A stretch of DNA of 64,000 nt, taken from Vibrio salilacus. GTDB taxonomy: Bacteria > Pseudomonadota > Gammaproteobacteria > Enterobacterales > Vibrionaceae. A program made the position numbers and the translations under genes. Where the stretch lies: assembly GCF_002811245.1 (NCBI RefSeq), contig NZ_NIVQ01000002.1, positions 124,001-188,000 of the forward strand, written 5' to 3'. Positions 27,463-35,132 of the stretch are shown in pieces. Numbering within the stretch: the stretch's first letter is position 1; the number at the start of each line of letters is the position of its first letter. The notes below the pieces were generated by a model. The model was given only the letters and a program-made list of their open reading frames with translations, was not told the origin of the DNA and did no database searches.

Positions 27463-28770
27463 CTATGAAGCCACTCCCAAAGAAGGATGGTCTGAAATCA
27501 GTGACAGCAGCGTCGACATCTTTTTATCCAGCTCTTGCCACTCGTGTTCGGCTATCGACCCCGGCACTATGCCCGCACCAGCGAACAGCTGAACTTGATC
27601 ATCCACTACCAAGGCACTGCGAATCGCGACACAGAACTCTGCGCGTTGATGGCTAATGAACCCCATTGAACCTGCATACCAGCCGCGTGCAAACGGTTCA
27701 TGCTGCTGAATAAACGCCATCGACGCTTTACGTGGCAAACCCGCCAAAGCCGCCGTCGGCTGTAACGCCTCAAGCAATTGAACACCGTTAGTGCCTTTAT
27801 GTAGATGAGCACGAATGTTGCGTTTGAGATGTTGGACTTTACGCAATCGAACTAATCTTGTGTCTTGTTCTACTGACACCTGATCTGAATGTGGTGACAG
27901 TCTGTCAATAATATCATCGACAACATACTGGTTTTCGTTGAGATTTTTGCTATCACTCGTAAGCCAATTGGCCAGCGCCATATCCTGAGCGGCATTTTGG
28001 CCACGCCCAATGGTGCCAGCCAGCGCCTCCGTATTGAGCTCTTGCCCTTGACGGGCATAAAGTCGCTCAGGTGTGGAACCGATAAAACAGTGTTTTCTAT
28101 CAAGGGCGAGCAAAAAATGAAAGCTGTGATGATTTTGTAGATAGCTCGACTTTAGCAGTTGTGCCGCACATAGGGGCTTATCCAAAGTTAAGGTCGTTTT
28201 ACGTGCTAATACCACTTTCTTAAACTGTTCATTTTCGATACCTTGCAACACTTTGTTGACCAAATCAGACCATTGGTGTTGCTCAGGAATATGTTGAATT
28301 GATTCAATATGCGATGAAATGGCTCGCAGTGGTGCAACATCAAACTCAAGTTTAGACAAGCTCGCTAGAGTACGCTGCTTCTCGCTATTCAAGTTGATCG
28401 CAAGTGACCATTGGTCATCAAAGCGAATCAGCTCAATTTGCGGGAGGAAAAAAAATGACGACATGCAGCGGCGGTTTTTATCCGTTTGTCCGTCAAACGA
28501 ACGCCCACCCCAAACGCGTTGATCATCAGCCAAAATAGTATACGCAGGAGCGGGATCGACAAAGGTGTGCAATTGGCCTAAGGCGACCACTTCTTCACGA
28601 GTATCACGAGACTGCCAATAAAACTTTGGGAACACTGGTTGAGCGTCCAACCAGTCGATAAATGCAAAGTCCGGTTTTTTTTCAAGAACTTGAACCAGAC
28701 GGTTTACACCCTGTTGCGCTTCCTTAGCGCGTTCAATCAGTTCAGAAACGGCTTGATGAAAGTCAGACAA
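27463..28770 (-). CDS. menF: Isochorismate synthase (menaquinone-type)
   Basis: Converts chorismate to isochorismate, the committed step of menaquinone synthesis. It is a 435-residue chorismate-binding enzyme with KKVVLARKTTL, GSTPERLYAR, ALAGTIGRGQ, the HHLKRNI-like QHLKRNIRAHL, and QLFAGAGIVPGS near the end. The start is TTG at 28770, preceded by ACGAGG at the right spacing; the first in-frame ATG is much further in. As first gene of the men operon, it shares a 219-base divergent region with alaA. Confidence 0.92.
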   Translation of the reverse strand: MSDFHQAVSELIERAKEAQQGVNRLVQVLEKKPDFAFIDWLDAQPVFPKFYWQSRDTREEVVALGQLHTFVDPAPAYTILADDQRVWGGRSFDGQTDKNRRCMSSFFFLPQIELIRFDDQWSLAINLNSEKQRTLASLSKLEFDVAPLRAISSHIESIQHIPEQHQWSDLVNKVLQGIENEQFKKVVLARKTTLTLDKPLCAAQLLKSSYLQNHHSFHFLLALDRKHCFIGSTPERLYARQGQELNTEALAGTIGRGQNAAQDMALANWLTSDSKNLNENQYVVDDIIDRLSPHSDQVSVEQDTRLVRLRKVQHLKRNIRAHLHKGTNGVQLLEALQPTAALAGLPRKASMAFIQQHEPFARGWYAGSMGFISHQRAEFCVAIRSALVVDDQVQLFAGAGIVPGSIAEHEWQELDKKMSTLLSLISDHPSLGVAS

Positions 28771-28989
28771 ATCAGCCTCGTATGCATAGGAGTTATTAAT
28801 TATTTTACCTCGCTACTCTATTTATAGACCTTACTCAAATCAAGGGTGTCAGTCATGTTTTGTATATTCCTGTGATAACGGGCGTGCTACAAAGCAGGAA
28901 TTATCGCCATTGGCTCAGATTTTTATTCTAAGCAACCTCATTTTAAGTTACTTTAATAAAGGAATGTCAATAAATTCAGGTTTTATTCA

Positions 28990-30204
28990 ATGCAAAATAT
29001 CGGGATGTCGTCAAAACTCGACAATGTATGCTATGACATTAGGGGTCCAGTACTTAAACATGCTAAGCGCATGGAGGAAGAGGGGCATAAAATACTAAAG
29101 CTAAACATTGGTAACCCCGCACCATTTGGCTTTGACGCCCCTGACGAAATTCTGGTCGACGTGATTCGTAACCTACCAACTTCACAAGGGTATTGTGACT
29201 CGAAAGGTATCTACTCAGCACGTAAAGCCGTAGTGCAACATTACCAACGTAAAGGAATACGCTCCCTTGATGTTGAAGATGTCTACATCGGTAACGGCGC
29301 TTCTGAATTGATTGTCATGGCAATGCAAGCTTTACTCAATAACGGCGACGAAATGTTGGTCCCAGCACCCGACTACCCGTTGTGGACGGCTTCGGTCGCA
29401 CTCTCTGGTGGCAAAGCCGTGCATTACTTGTGTGATGAACAGGCCGACTGGTATCCAGATCTCGACGATATCAAGAAAAAAATCACGCCCAAGACACGTG
29501 GTATTGTGTTGATCAACCCAAACAACCCAACGGGCGCGGTTTACAGTCGTGATTTTTTACTCGAAGTGATCGAAATCGCTCGTCAGCACAAACTGATTAT
29601 TTTTGCTGATGAGATCTACGACAAAGTGCTCTACGACGGCGCCACTCATACGTCCGTTGCCACACTGACTGAAGATGTCTTAGTCGTGACCTTTAACGGC
29701 CTGTCAAAAGCATACCGTGTTTGTGGTTTTCGTGGCGGGTGGATGTTCTTAACTGGACCAAAACACCAAGCACAAGGCTACATCAACGGACTCGACATGC
29801 TGTCGTCAATGCGCTTGTGTGCCAATGTACCGATGCAACACGCCATTCAAACCGCTCTGGGCGGTTACCAGAGTATTAACGAGCTGCTATTACCTGGCGG
29901 GCGTCTGCTTGAACAGCGTGACCGCGCCTTTGAGCTTATCAATCAGATCCCCGGGGTCTCTTGTGTTAAGCCGAAAGGGGCGATGTACTTGTTCCCGAAA
30001 ATCGACACAAAACGGTATAACATCAAAGACGATCAGAAAATGGTGCTCGACTTCTTGATTCAAGAGAAAGTATTGTTGGTTCAAGGCTCTGGCTTCAACT
30101 GGCCGAAACCAGATCACTTCCGCATTGTTACGCTGCCACATGTTGAAGATTTAGAAATGGCGATTGGTCGTTTTGAACGTTTCTTATCAACATACAGTCA
30201 GTAG
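28990..30204 (+). CDS. alaA: Alanine aminotransferase (glutamate–pyruvate transaminase)
   Basis: Fold-type I PLP transaminase making alanine from pyruvate and glutamate. At 404 residues it has LNIGNPAPFGFDAPDEI, YCDSKGIYSARKA, VLINPNNPTGAVYS, the cofactor Lys in FNGLSKAYRVCGFRGGW and the substrate Arg in DHFRIVTLP. It agrees with E. coli AlaA (YfbQ), and yfbR follows as in E. coli. A second in-frame ATG five codons in (MSSKLDN) is an alternative start. Confidence 0.93.
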   Translation: MQNIGMSSKLDNVCYDIRGPVLKHAKRMEEEGHKILKLNIGNPAPFGFDAPDEILVDVIRNLPTSQGYCDSKGIYSARKAVVQHYQRKGIRSLDVEDVYIGNGASELIVMAMQALLNNGDEMLVPAPDYPLWTASVALSGGKAVHYLCDEQADWYPDLDDIKKKITPKTRGIVLINPNNPTGAVYSRDFLLEVIEIARQHKLIIFADEIYDKVLYDGATHTSVATLTEDVLVVTFNGLSKAYRVCGFRGGWMFLTGPKHQAQGYINGLDMLSSMRLCANVPMQHAIQTALGGYQSINELLLPGGRLLEQRDRAFELINQIPGVSCVKPKGAMYLFPKIDTKRYNIKDDQKMVLDFLIQEKVLLVQGSGFNWPKPDHFRIVTLPHVEDLEMAIGRFERFLSTYSQ

Positions 30205-30231
30205 TAATTAGACGCTATTTTTCATATGCTT

Positions 30232-30262
30232 AAAGGGTGCTCATCGAGCACCCTTTTATTTT
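30232..30262 (+). terminator. Terminator of alaA
   Basis: Hairpin aaagggtgctc…gagcaccctttt followed by ATTTTT, between alaA and yfbR, so yfbR probably has its own promoter or depends on read-through. Confidence 0.75.
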
Positions 30263-30281
30263 TAACGCTTAGGAGTCATCC

Positions 30282-30881
30282 ATGCCCAATACCAACCCAA
30301 AGGAAAGCCATTTTTTTGCCCACCTTGCTCGCATGAAACTCATCCAGCGTTGGCCTTTGATGCGCTCAGTGTCGACTGAAAATATCTCTGAGCATAGTCT
30401 ACAGGTGGCGTTTGTAGCCCATGCTTTGGCCGTGATCAAAAACAAAAAGTTTGGTGGCGATCTCAATCCAGAACGCATTGCTATTTTAGGCATGTATCAC
30501 GATACCAGCGAAGTGCTCACTGGTGATTTGCCGACTCCGGTAAAATACTACAATCCTGACATTGCCAAAGAGTACAAAAAGATTGAAGCGGCAGCAGAAC
30601 AAAAGTTGCTTTCTATGTTGCCTGAAGAATTTCGCGAAGACTTTGCTCCTTACTTGGTCTCTCAGTCAGCGCATCCTCAAGATGCAGCCATTGTTAAGCA
30701 AGCGGATACCATCTGCGCCTATTTAAAATGTCTTGAAGAACTCAGCGCGGGCAACCATGAATATGCATTGGCTAAAAAGCGCTTGGACGTGACGCTGAAA
30801 GAACGTTACACCGAAGAGATGGACTATTTCCTTAATACCTTCGCGCCAAGTTTTGAGCTTTCTCTTGATGAGATCAGCTAA
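30282..30881 (+). CDS. yfbR: 5'-Deoxynucleotidase
   Basis: HD-domain phosphohydrolase that dephosphorylates deoxyribonucleoside 5'-monophosphates. At 199 residues it has the metal ligands in [17 protein letters not shown] (His), [21 protein letters not shown] (HD) and [15 protein letters not shown] (Asp). Length equals E. coli YfbR. In the V. cholerae order I recall, dgt follows directly; here about 4 kb of AT-rich accessory DNA separates the two. Confidence 0.93.
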   Translation: MPNTNPKESHFFAHLARMKLIQRWPLMRSVSTENISEHSLQVAFVAHALAVIKNKKFGGDLNPERIAILGMYHDTSEVLTGDLPTPVKYYNPDIAKEYKKIEAAAEQKLLSMLPEEFREDFAPYLVSQSAHPQDAAIVKQADTICAYLKCLEELSAGNHEYALAKKRLDVTLKERYTEEMDYFLNTFAPSFELSLDEIS

Positions 30882-30944
30882 CCGATAAGGCTTAGTTAGC
30901 CAACTAGCAACTGCGTCACTCATTAAATGGCTGTTTCAGAGAGC

Positions 30945-31090
30945 GAACGTTTGTGATAAGCGTATCTACTGCGCTAGGAAACTTACGCCAAACTCGACAC
31001 TGCCCGTCAGAACTATGCTTCTTAACCTCCTATTCACCTTCAACGGAAACCTTAAAACCAGTAGCATCGATGGCTTTGATTCGAGCTGAA
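30945..31090 (-). pseudogene. IS5/IS903-type transposase fragment
   Basis: The minus strand reads SIKAIDATGFKVSVEGE, a TAG, then EVKKHSSDGQCRVWRKFPSA before meaningless sequence. This matches the conserved DDE core start of IS5-family transposases (.SID.TG.KV.GEGEW…KHG..GKRRVWRK.H.A.D). Only about 45 codons survive, with a TGG-to-TAG nonsense change at the position of the conserved W. It is fused directly to the DUF481-like fragment upstream. Confidence 0.55.
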
Positions 31091-31270
31091 ATGCACTACT
31101 GTTTGCTTTTGATGAATTACCTTCTTCAACCGTAACGAACTTGGTATAGGTATAAGCAGGACCTATGGTTACATCCCATTCTGTACTATCATTTACGATA
31201 AAAAAGTAACCCACACCGATGCTTGGACAGTATATGAGGCGGTTTATTCCTAACTTGGCTGCGAAATGTC
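31080..31270 (-). pseudogene. DUF481-like outer-membrane protein fragment
   Basis: An open stretch on the minus strand reads AAKLGINRLIYCPSIGVGYFF, then NDSTEWDVTIGPAYTYTKF and EEGNSSKANSSAFQLES. The pattern GVGY.F….T.W.V..GP.Y..T.F..VE.G resembles the beta-barrel repeats of DUF481 (YdiY-like) outer-membrane proteins. Both ends are missing; the 3' side continues into the IS5 remnant. I read it as a fragment of a gene cut by the IS. The family match is by pattern only. Confidence 0.45.
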
Positions 31271-31311
31271 GGGGGAACGCTTACGATAATATTTTAGGAA
31301 AATAAACGTTT

Positions 31312-31776
31312 TTATCTAGAATTACGAACAAAGAGTAGATACTCACGGCTAGATTCACTTTGTTGAATAAGAACAATATTATCATTGATATATAAAAACT
31401 TTATCCAACTACTATCTGCTAACTTTGAATTAAGGTGAAGTTCTCTGTAACGTTCTAGCATCGCTTGATTCGTGATACTAACACGTTGCAACTCTTCTGA
31501 TTGAGCAGAAATGTTATAGTCAAAACCACTCTTTTTTTCTACGATGCCATAATTAGAAAATATCGCTACGCCATCAATACCTTTCCCACTCACCGATAAA
31601 ATTGACTCAAACTTTTTTCGGTCAAGCGTGATATCTATATCCTCTTCTGCCACTAAATCTTCATTAAGGTATACTAATGTTTTACTTTTATATCGACCAT
31701 CAACATTAACATTCCCTTTCATCCACAAAGAAACCAAAAAAAGAGTCAATGATAAAATCAGTGTTATAAATTTCAT
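31312..31776 (-). CDS. Small single-pass membrane protein, putative VtrC/ToxS-like partner
   Basis: 154 residues. It has a short N-terminal membrane anchor (residues about 3–19, FITLILSLTLFLVSLWM) and a periplasmic domain rich in alternating hydrophobic/polar strands (GRYKSKTLVYLNED, DIDITLDRKKFESIL, IKFLYINDNIVLIQQ). No cysteines and no family I can name by sequence. Its ATG overlaps the TGA of the upstream winged-helix membrane regulator by four bases, so the two are translationally coupled. Size, topology and coupling are those of VtrC, ToxS and TcpH, the fast-evolving partners of ToxR-like regulators. The role is inferred entirely from architecture and position. Sequence is AT-rich compared with core genes. 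Confidence 0.65.
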   Translation of the reverse strand: MKFITLILSLTLFLVSLWMKGNVNVDGRYKSKTLVYLNEDLVAEEDIDITLDRKKFESILSVSGKGIDGVAIFSNYGIVEKKSGFDYNISAQSEELQRVSITNQAMLERYRELHLNSKLADSSWIKFLYINDNIVLIQQSESSREYLLFVRNSR

Positions 31777-32501
31777 TTTCCCTCACCTTCCATAAAAACA
31801 AAGTTAACCACATCGTTATTCTTAGGATCATATACTGACAATTGATCATATTTTTTTCCAACTGTGGTAATGTAGAGGAAAGTACAATCACATTTATTTT
31901 CTTCAATTTTAGACAATATATAGGGAGGAAGAGATTGATCATTTGGTAAGATTACGCGTTTATTATAATCAGATTCATTAAATTCTATATAATGGTAATC
32001 ATCACTCATATAATAATCATTACTAGGGATAGTTAAATAAATGTATAAAGCGCTTGCCACCAGCAAAAACGATATAGCATAAATAACAATAGAAAAATTT
32101 TTATTATAAATAAAGTCTAACGCGCGGTTTTCAACGATTCTTAACACGTAACCTTTACCAGTAATTGTTTCTATTTTTACTGATTTTTTACTTTCAAAGA
32201 TGGATCTAATCCTATTAATAGATTTATTCAATGATGACTCTGTCACTACATTTTCTGGCCATCCTATCTTGATTAACGTCCTTTTATCTAAAATAGTATT
32301 TTCATTCTTTAACATGTAATCAAGTAATAAGACTTCGTTATAGTTTAAATCGTTCGTCTCGTCATCAATAACAACTTTATGACCGTTAAAGTCAAAGTAG
32401 ACATTGCGACATATTTTCTTAACGTTCTTTCTCAATTGACACTCTACACTGCGTAAATATTGGTCATTATTCAATTGTAGCAATAAGAATATTTTTATCA
32501 A
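31773..32501 (-). CDS. ToxR-like transmembrane winged-helix transcriptional regulator (VtrA-like)
   Basis: 242 residues. Residues about 33–122 form an OmpR/ToxR-type winged helix (LNYNEVLLLDYMLKNENTIL; VTESSLNKSINRIRSIFE; IETITGKGYVLRI). A single membrane helix lies at about 136–158 (FSIVIYAISFLLVASALYIY), followed by an 84-residue periplasmic tail with a CDC pair. ToxR, TcpP, CadC and VtrA share this layout: they sense in the periplasm and bind DNA while membrane-bound. There is no receiver domain. No in-frame ATG exists before the DNA-binding domain, so initiation must use TTG (32501 or, nine codons on, 32474). It is divergent from an outer-membrane protein gene 266 bases away, a likely target. 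Confidence 0.8.
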   Translation of the reverse strand: MIKIFLLLQLNNDQYLRSVECQLRKNVKKICRNVYFDFNGHKVVIDDETNDLNYNEVLLLDYMLKNENTILDKRTLIKIGWPENVVTESSLNKSINRIRSIFESKKSVKIETITGKGYVLRIVENRALDFIYNKNFSIVIYAISFLLVASALYIYLTIPSNDYYMSDDYHYIEFNESDYNKRVILPNDQSLPPYILSKIEENKCDCTFLYITTVGKKYDQLSVYDPKNNDVVNFVFMEGEGK

Positions 32502-32767
32502 CTACTAATCACTTGTTACTAAGATATTTATAAATCAATATAAAAAACCTCTTGTTATGAGAAGGCCAACACTTAAAGTTAAAAGATGGCGCATCAAAAA
32601 ACTTATACATAAACACTTAAAATACAGAAACTTAAAGATAAAAAAACACAAACCAACAAATCTTCCTCTCATTTCCTCGTAATTCGCTATCATCAAAAAA
32701 AGAAATGCTAGATTATAAAGATTGCAAGCACATGCAACACATACATTAAATATTATAGGTTCTATTT
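32502..32767. promoter_or_regulatory. Divergent regulator/OMP control region with conserved TTAAA direct repeat
   Basis: 266 very AT-rich bases separate the ToxR-like gene from the first beta-barrel gene. From about 32584 the sequence is duplicated at 34041–34216, ahead of the second barrel gene. Both copies keep TTAAA twice with a 15-base period (32617 and 32632; 34074 and 34089), within a run of similar A-rich motifs. ToxR-family regulators bind degenerate T/A direct repeats, so this is a candidate operator (inference). No clear sigma-70 hexamers stand out. Confidence 0.4.
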
Positions 32768-33370
32768 ATGACACAATTATCTTCAAAACTGTTCGCTTTA
32801 GGATTAATCGCAGCTTCTTTTTCTTCATTTAGTGCCAACGCAGAAAATACTAATGACTACTTCCTTGGTTTGGATTTAGGCGCGGTCATTGGCCAACAAA
32901 TGGAAACTTATGACTCGGAGTTTGGTTCAAATAAGCAAGACCTAGCTCCATCCTTAGCGTTTGGTGTCCGAGGGGGAACCATTGTCAATAATACACACAA
33001 GTTCAGTATTGGATACGATTATCGAGGTATTAGTTACGATAACAACCCTTATGAGGCGGATATTAATACCGTATTCGGCAAGTATGACTATATTGTGCCT
33101 ATTTCTAAAAATTTAGGCTGGACTATCGGTGGTAAATTAGGCTACGAAATGCTTAGCGACAATGATGGTGATTACATCAAAGAGCTAAACGGTATTGTAG
33201 TTGGTGCTCAAACAGGACTGAATTATAGATTTCATGATTGGAGCGTAGGAACTGAATTAAGTTACTTACATCACACTGGCGAATTCGAAGTAAACAATGA
33301 GTATGGTTCAGCATCAACGAAACTCGATGATGAAACATTAATCATGGCTAATGTGGAATATCATTTCTAG
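32768..33370 (+). CDS. Outer-membrane beta-barrel protein, paralogue 1
   Basis: 200 residues. Signal peptide 1–25 (cut after SFSANA) is followed by an eight-stranded-barrel-like pattern of alternating strands (FSIGYDYRGISY, IGGKLGYEML, VGTELSYLHH). It ends in the outer-membrane assembly signal VEYHF with C-terminal Phe. Size and pattern suit small OmpX/OmpW-like porins or adhesins; the exact family is not clear. It is divergent from the ToxR-like regulator and nearly identical to paralogue 2, with differences concentrated in surface-loop-like segments (after GLDLGA and around YDYRG). Followed by a strong terminator. Confidence 0.82.
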   Translation: MTQLSSKLFALGLIAASFSSFSANAENTNDYFLGLDLGAVIGQQMETYDSEFGSNKQDLAPSLAFGVRGGTIVNNTHKFSIGYDYRGISYDNNPYEADINTVFGKYDYIVPISKNLGWTIGGKLGYEMLSDNDGDYIKELNGIVVGAQTGLNYRFHDWSVGTELSYLHHTGEFEVNNEYGSASTKLDDETLIMANVEYHF

Positions 33371-33378
33371 TTATCATT

Positions 33379-33416
33379 AAAGCATTAGCTAAAAACTTAG
33401 CTAATGCTTTATTTTT
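33379..33416 (+). terminator. Terminator of barrel gene 1
   Basis: Perfect 12-base stem aaagcattagct / agctaatgcttt (33379–33390, 33399–33410), then ATTTTT. Confidence 0.85.
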
Positions 33417-33437
33417 CCTGACAACATCTACCTACCT

Positions 33438-34038
33438 CCAGAGCGAGATCGCGAACGTTTTTTAATCAAGTTCATGATCAATTTGACGCTCACATTTAGC
33501 TGTGATCATACACTCCCTTTTTCGGGAGAACACCATCCATATGATCAGTGCTTATGCATCATCAAACAAACTTGTGTTGGGACAGTTAAAAACTGAGCAA
33601 AAGAGTAATGAAATAATGGCCATTCCTGAGCTGATAAAGATGCTTGATATCAAGGGAGTCCTAGTCACCATTGATGCAATGGCTTGTCAGACTAATATAG
33701 CCAAAGCCATTGTAGAGCAAGGTGGTGATTACTTGCTTGCAGTAAAGAGCAATCAAGAAAAACTCCGACAAGCGATGGAAAAAGCATTCTCATCTCAGCG
33801 AGCAAATGTGGCAGATACTACTGTCAGCCTTGAACAGGGTATGGACGTATAGAGTCTCGCCAATGCTATGTTTTTGCAAGTACCAACCTTGATGGTGACT
33901 TCTCTTGCTGGAAAGGGTTGAAGAGCATTGTCGGTAAACAAAAGCGATGCATGATGAGCACAACCATGCTAAAGGCCGTATTAAGCGCTAGTTTTAGTCA
34001 TGTGGTGAAAATGTAGACATTCATGCGGTCGCCCTGAC
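33438..34038. mobile_element. Degenerate ISAs1-family insertion sequence, both ends present
   Basis: The left end ccagagcgagatcgcgaacg (33438–33457) and the right end catgcggtcgccctgac (34022–34038) form imperfect terminal inverted repeats (cagggcga..ccgca). The left end is homologous to the isolated end at 142. Inside are about 500 bases of transposase sequence in two frames; the usual element is about twice this size. No target duplication is visible. The outer borders coincide with the borders of the duplicated barrel units. Confidence 0.7.
33502..34016 (+). pseudogene. ISAs1-family transposase, internally deleted and frameshifted
   Basis: The first frame (to 33852) reads IHMISAYASSNKLVLGQLKT, then EIMAIPELIKMLDIKGVLVT, IDAMACQTNIAKAIVEQGGD and YLLAVKSNQEKL. 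These are the core motifs of ISAs1/H-repeat-associated DDE transposases (DAM.CQ…I…GGDYLLA.K.NQ). It is fused in frame to the element's terminal sequence, so roughly the first 140 family residues are deleted. At about 33840 the reading shifts frame and continues GRIESRQCYVFASTNL to a TAG at 34014. The catalytic C-terminal Glu region is lost. Not functional. Confidence 0.75.
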
Positions 34039-34216
34039 AAGATAGCACATCAAAAAACTTTATAAATAAATACTTAAAATACAGATGCTTAAAGATAAAA
34101 AAACACAAACCAACAAATCTTCCTTTCATTTCCTCGCAATTCACTACCATCAAAAAAAGAAATGCTAGATCATAAAGATTGCAACCACATGCATTAAATA
34201 TTTTAGGTTCTATATT

Positions 34217-34822
34217 ATGACACAATTATCTTCAAAACTGTTCGCTTTAGGATTAATCGCAGCTTCTTTTTCTTCATTTAGTGCCAACGCAGGAAATACT
34301 AATGACTACTTCCTTGGTTTTGATTTAGGGGCGAGAATCAGTGGCCAAATGGACACTTATGACTCGGAGTTTGGTTCAAATAAGCAAGACCTACGTGCAT
34401 CCTTAGTGTATGGAGTCCGAGGGGGGGCCATTGTCAATAATACACACAAGTTCAGCATTGGATACGACCACGGCCGTCTTATTTACGAGCATAATAACCC
34501 TGATGATGCGGATATTAATACCGTATTCGGCAAATATGACTATATTGTGCCTATTTCTAAGAACTTAGGCTGGACTATTGGTGGTAAATTAGGCTACGAA
34601 ATGTTTAGCGACAATGATGGTAATTACAAAGAGCTAAACGGTATTGTAGTTGGTGCTCAAACAGGATTGACTTATAGACTTGCTGATGATTTGAGCGTAG
34701 GAACTGAATTCAGTTACTTACATCACACTCGCGAATTCGAAGTAAACAATGAGTATGGTTCAGCATCAATGAAACTCGATGATGAAACATTAATCATGAC
34801 TAATGTGGAATATCATTTCTAG
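34217..34822 (+). CDS. Outer-membrane beta-barrel protein, paralogue 2
   Basis: 201 residues, same signal peptide (1–25) and C-terminal VEYHF as paralogue 1, and the same barrel strands. Differences cluster in short segments: ARISGQMDTYD versus AVIGQQMETYD, YDHGRLIYEHNNPDD versus YDYRGISYDNNPYEA, and RLADDLSVG versus RFHDWSVG. That pattern is expected if extracellular loops vary while strands are held. It has its own copy of the upstream region and terminator, so it is expressed independently and could answer to the same regulator. Confidence 0.82.
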   Translation: MTQLSSKLFALGLIAASFSSFSANAGNTNDYFLGFDLGARISGQMDTYDSEFGSNKQDLRASLVYGVRGGAIVNNTHKFSIGYDHGRLIYEHNNPDDADINTVFGKYDYIVPISKNLGWTIGGKLGYEMFSDNDGNYKELNGIVVGAQTGLTYRLADDLSVGTEFSYLHHTREFEVNNEYGSASMKLDDETLIMTNVEYHF

Positions 34823-34830
34823 TTATCATT

Positions 34831-34869
34831 AAGGCATTAGCCAAGTTTTTAGCTAATGCCTTATTTTTC
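34831..34869 (+). terminator. Terminator of barrel gene 2
   Basis: Hairpin aaggcattagc…gctaatgcctt followed by ATTTTT; homologous to the terminator of paralogue 1, with a compensating base change in the stem (agcatt to ggcatt, aatgct to aatgcc). Confidence 0.8.
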
Positions 34870-35132
34870 TGACAACGTCTACCTCCAATGTGGGAATAGT
34901 TTTTAGATCAATAAAAAGCGAACAATGTGGTTAACCACGCCTTCTTCTTTAATATTGATATTCATTTCCCTACTCGTTCGCTTGGGGCAATTGAATATTA
35001 ATGCTTTGTACAGATTATTCGTTCACCTAATAATCCCTGTGACACCAACGATCCTTTCAATCCTTTGCTATTCAGTATAGAGTTATTTCAACCTCTACTT
35101 TTCATTTAGCATCCAAGGAAAAGAGATTAACC

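Larger units (their letters stand above)
32584..33437. repeat. Tandem duplication unit, copy 1
   Basis: Starts at agatggcgcatcaaaaaac and runs through the whole first barrel gene and its terminator to '…acaacatctacctacct'. Copy 2 is 34041–34880. Promoter region, signal peptide, most of the coding sequence and terminator hairpin are all duplicated. The ISAs1 relic occupies the exact interval between the two units. Confidence 0.8.
34041..34880. repeat. Tandem duplication unit, copy 2
   Basis: Second copy of 32584–33437, beginning agatagcacatcaaaaaac right after the right end of the ISAs1 relic. It carries the same upstream region, barrel gene and terminator with scattered substitutions, so the duplication is not recent. 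Confidence 0.8.

Noticed and set aside
33438..34038. Functional IS or composite transposon
   Set aside because: The transposase lacks its N-terminal third and is frameshifted; no target duplication is visible.
32584..34880. Inverted or phase-variable promoter arrangement for the two barrel genes
   Set aside because: Both units are in direct orientation, with no inverted repeats flanking the promoter regions and no recombinase gene, so an invertible switch is not supported.
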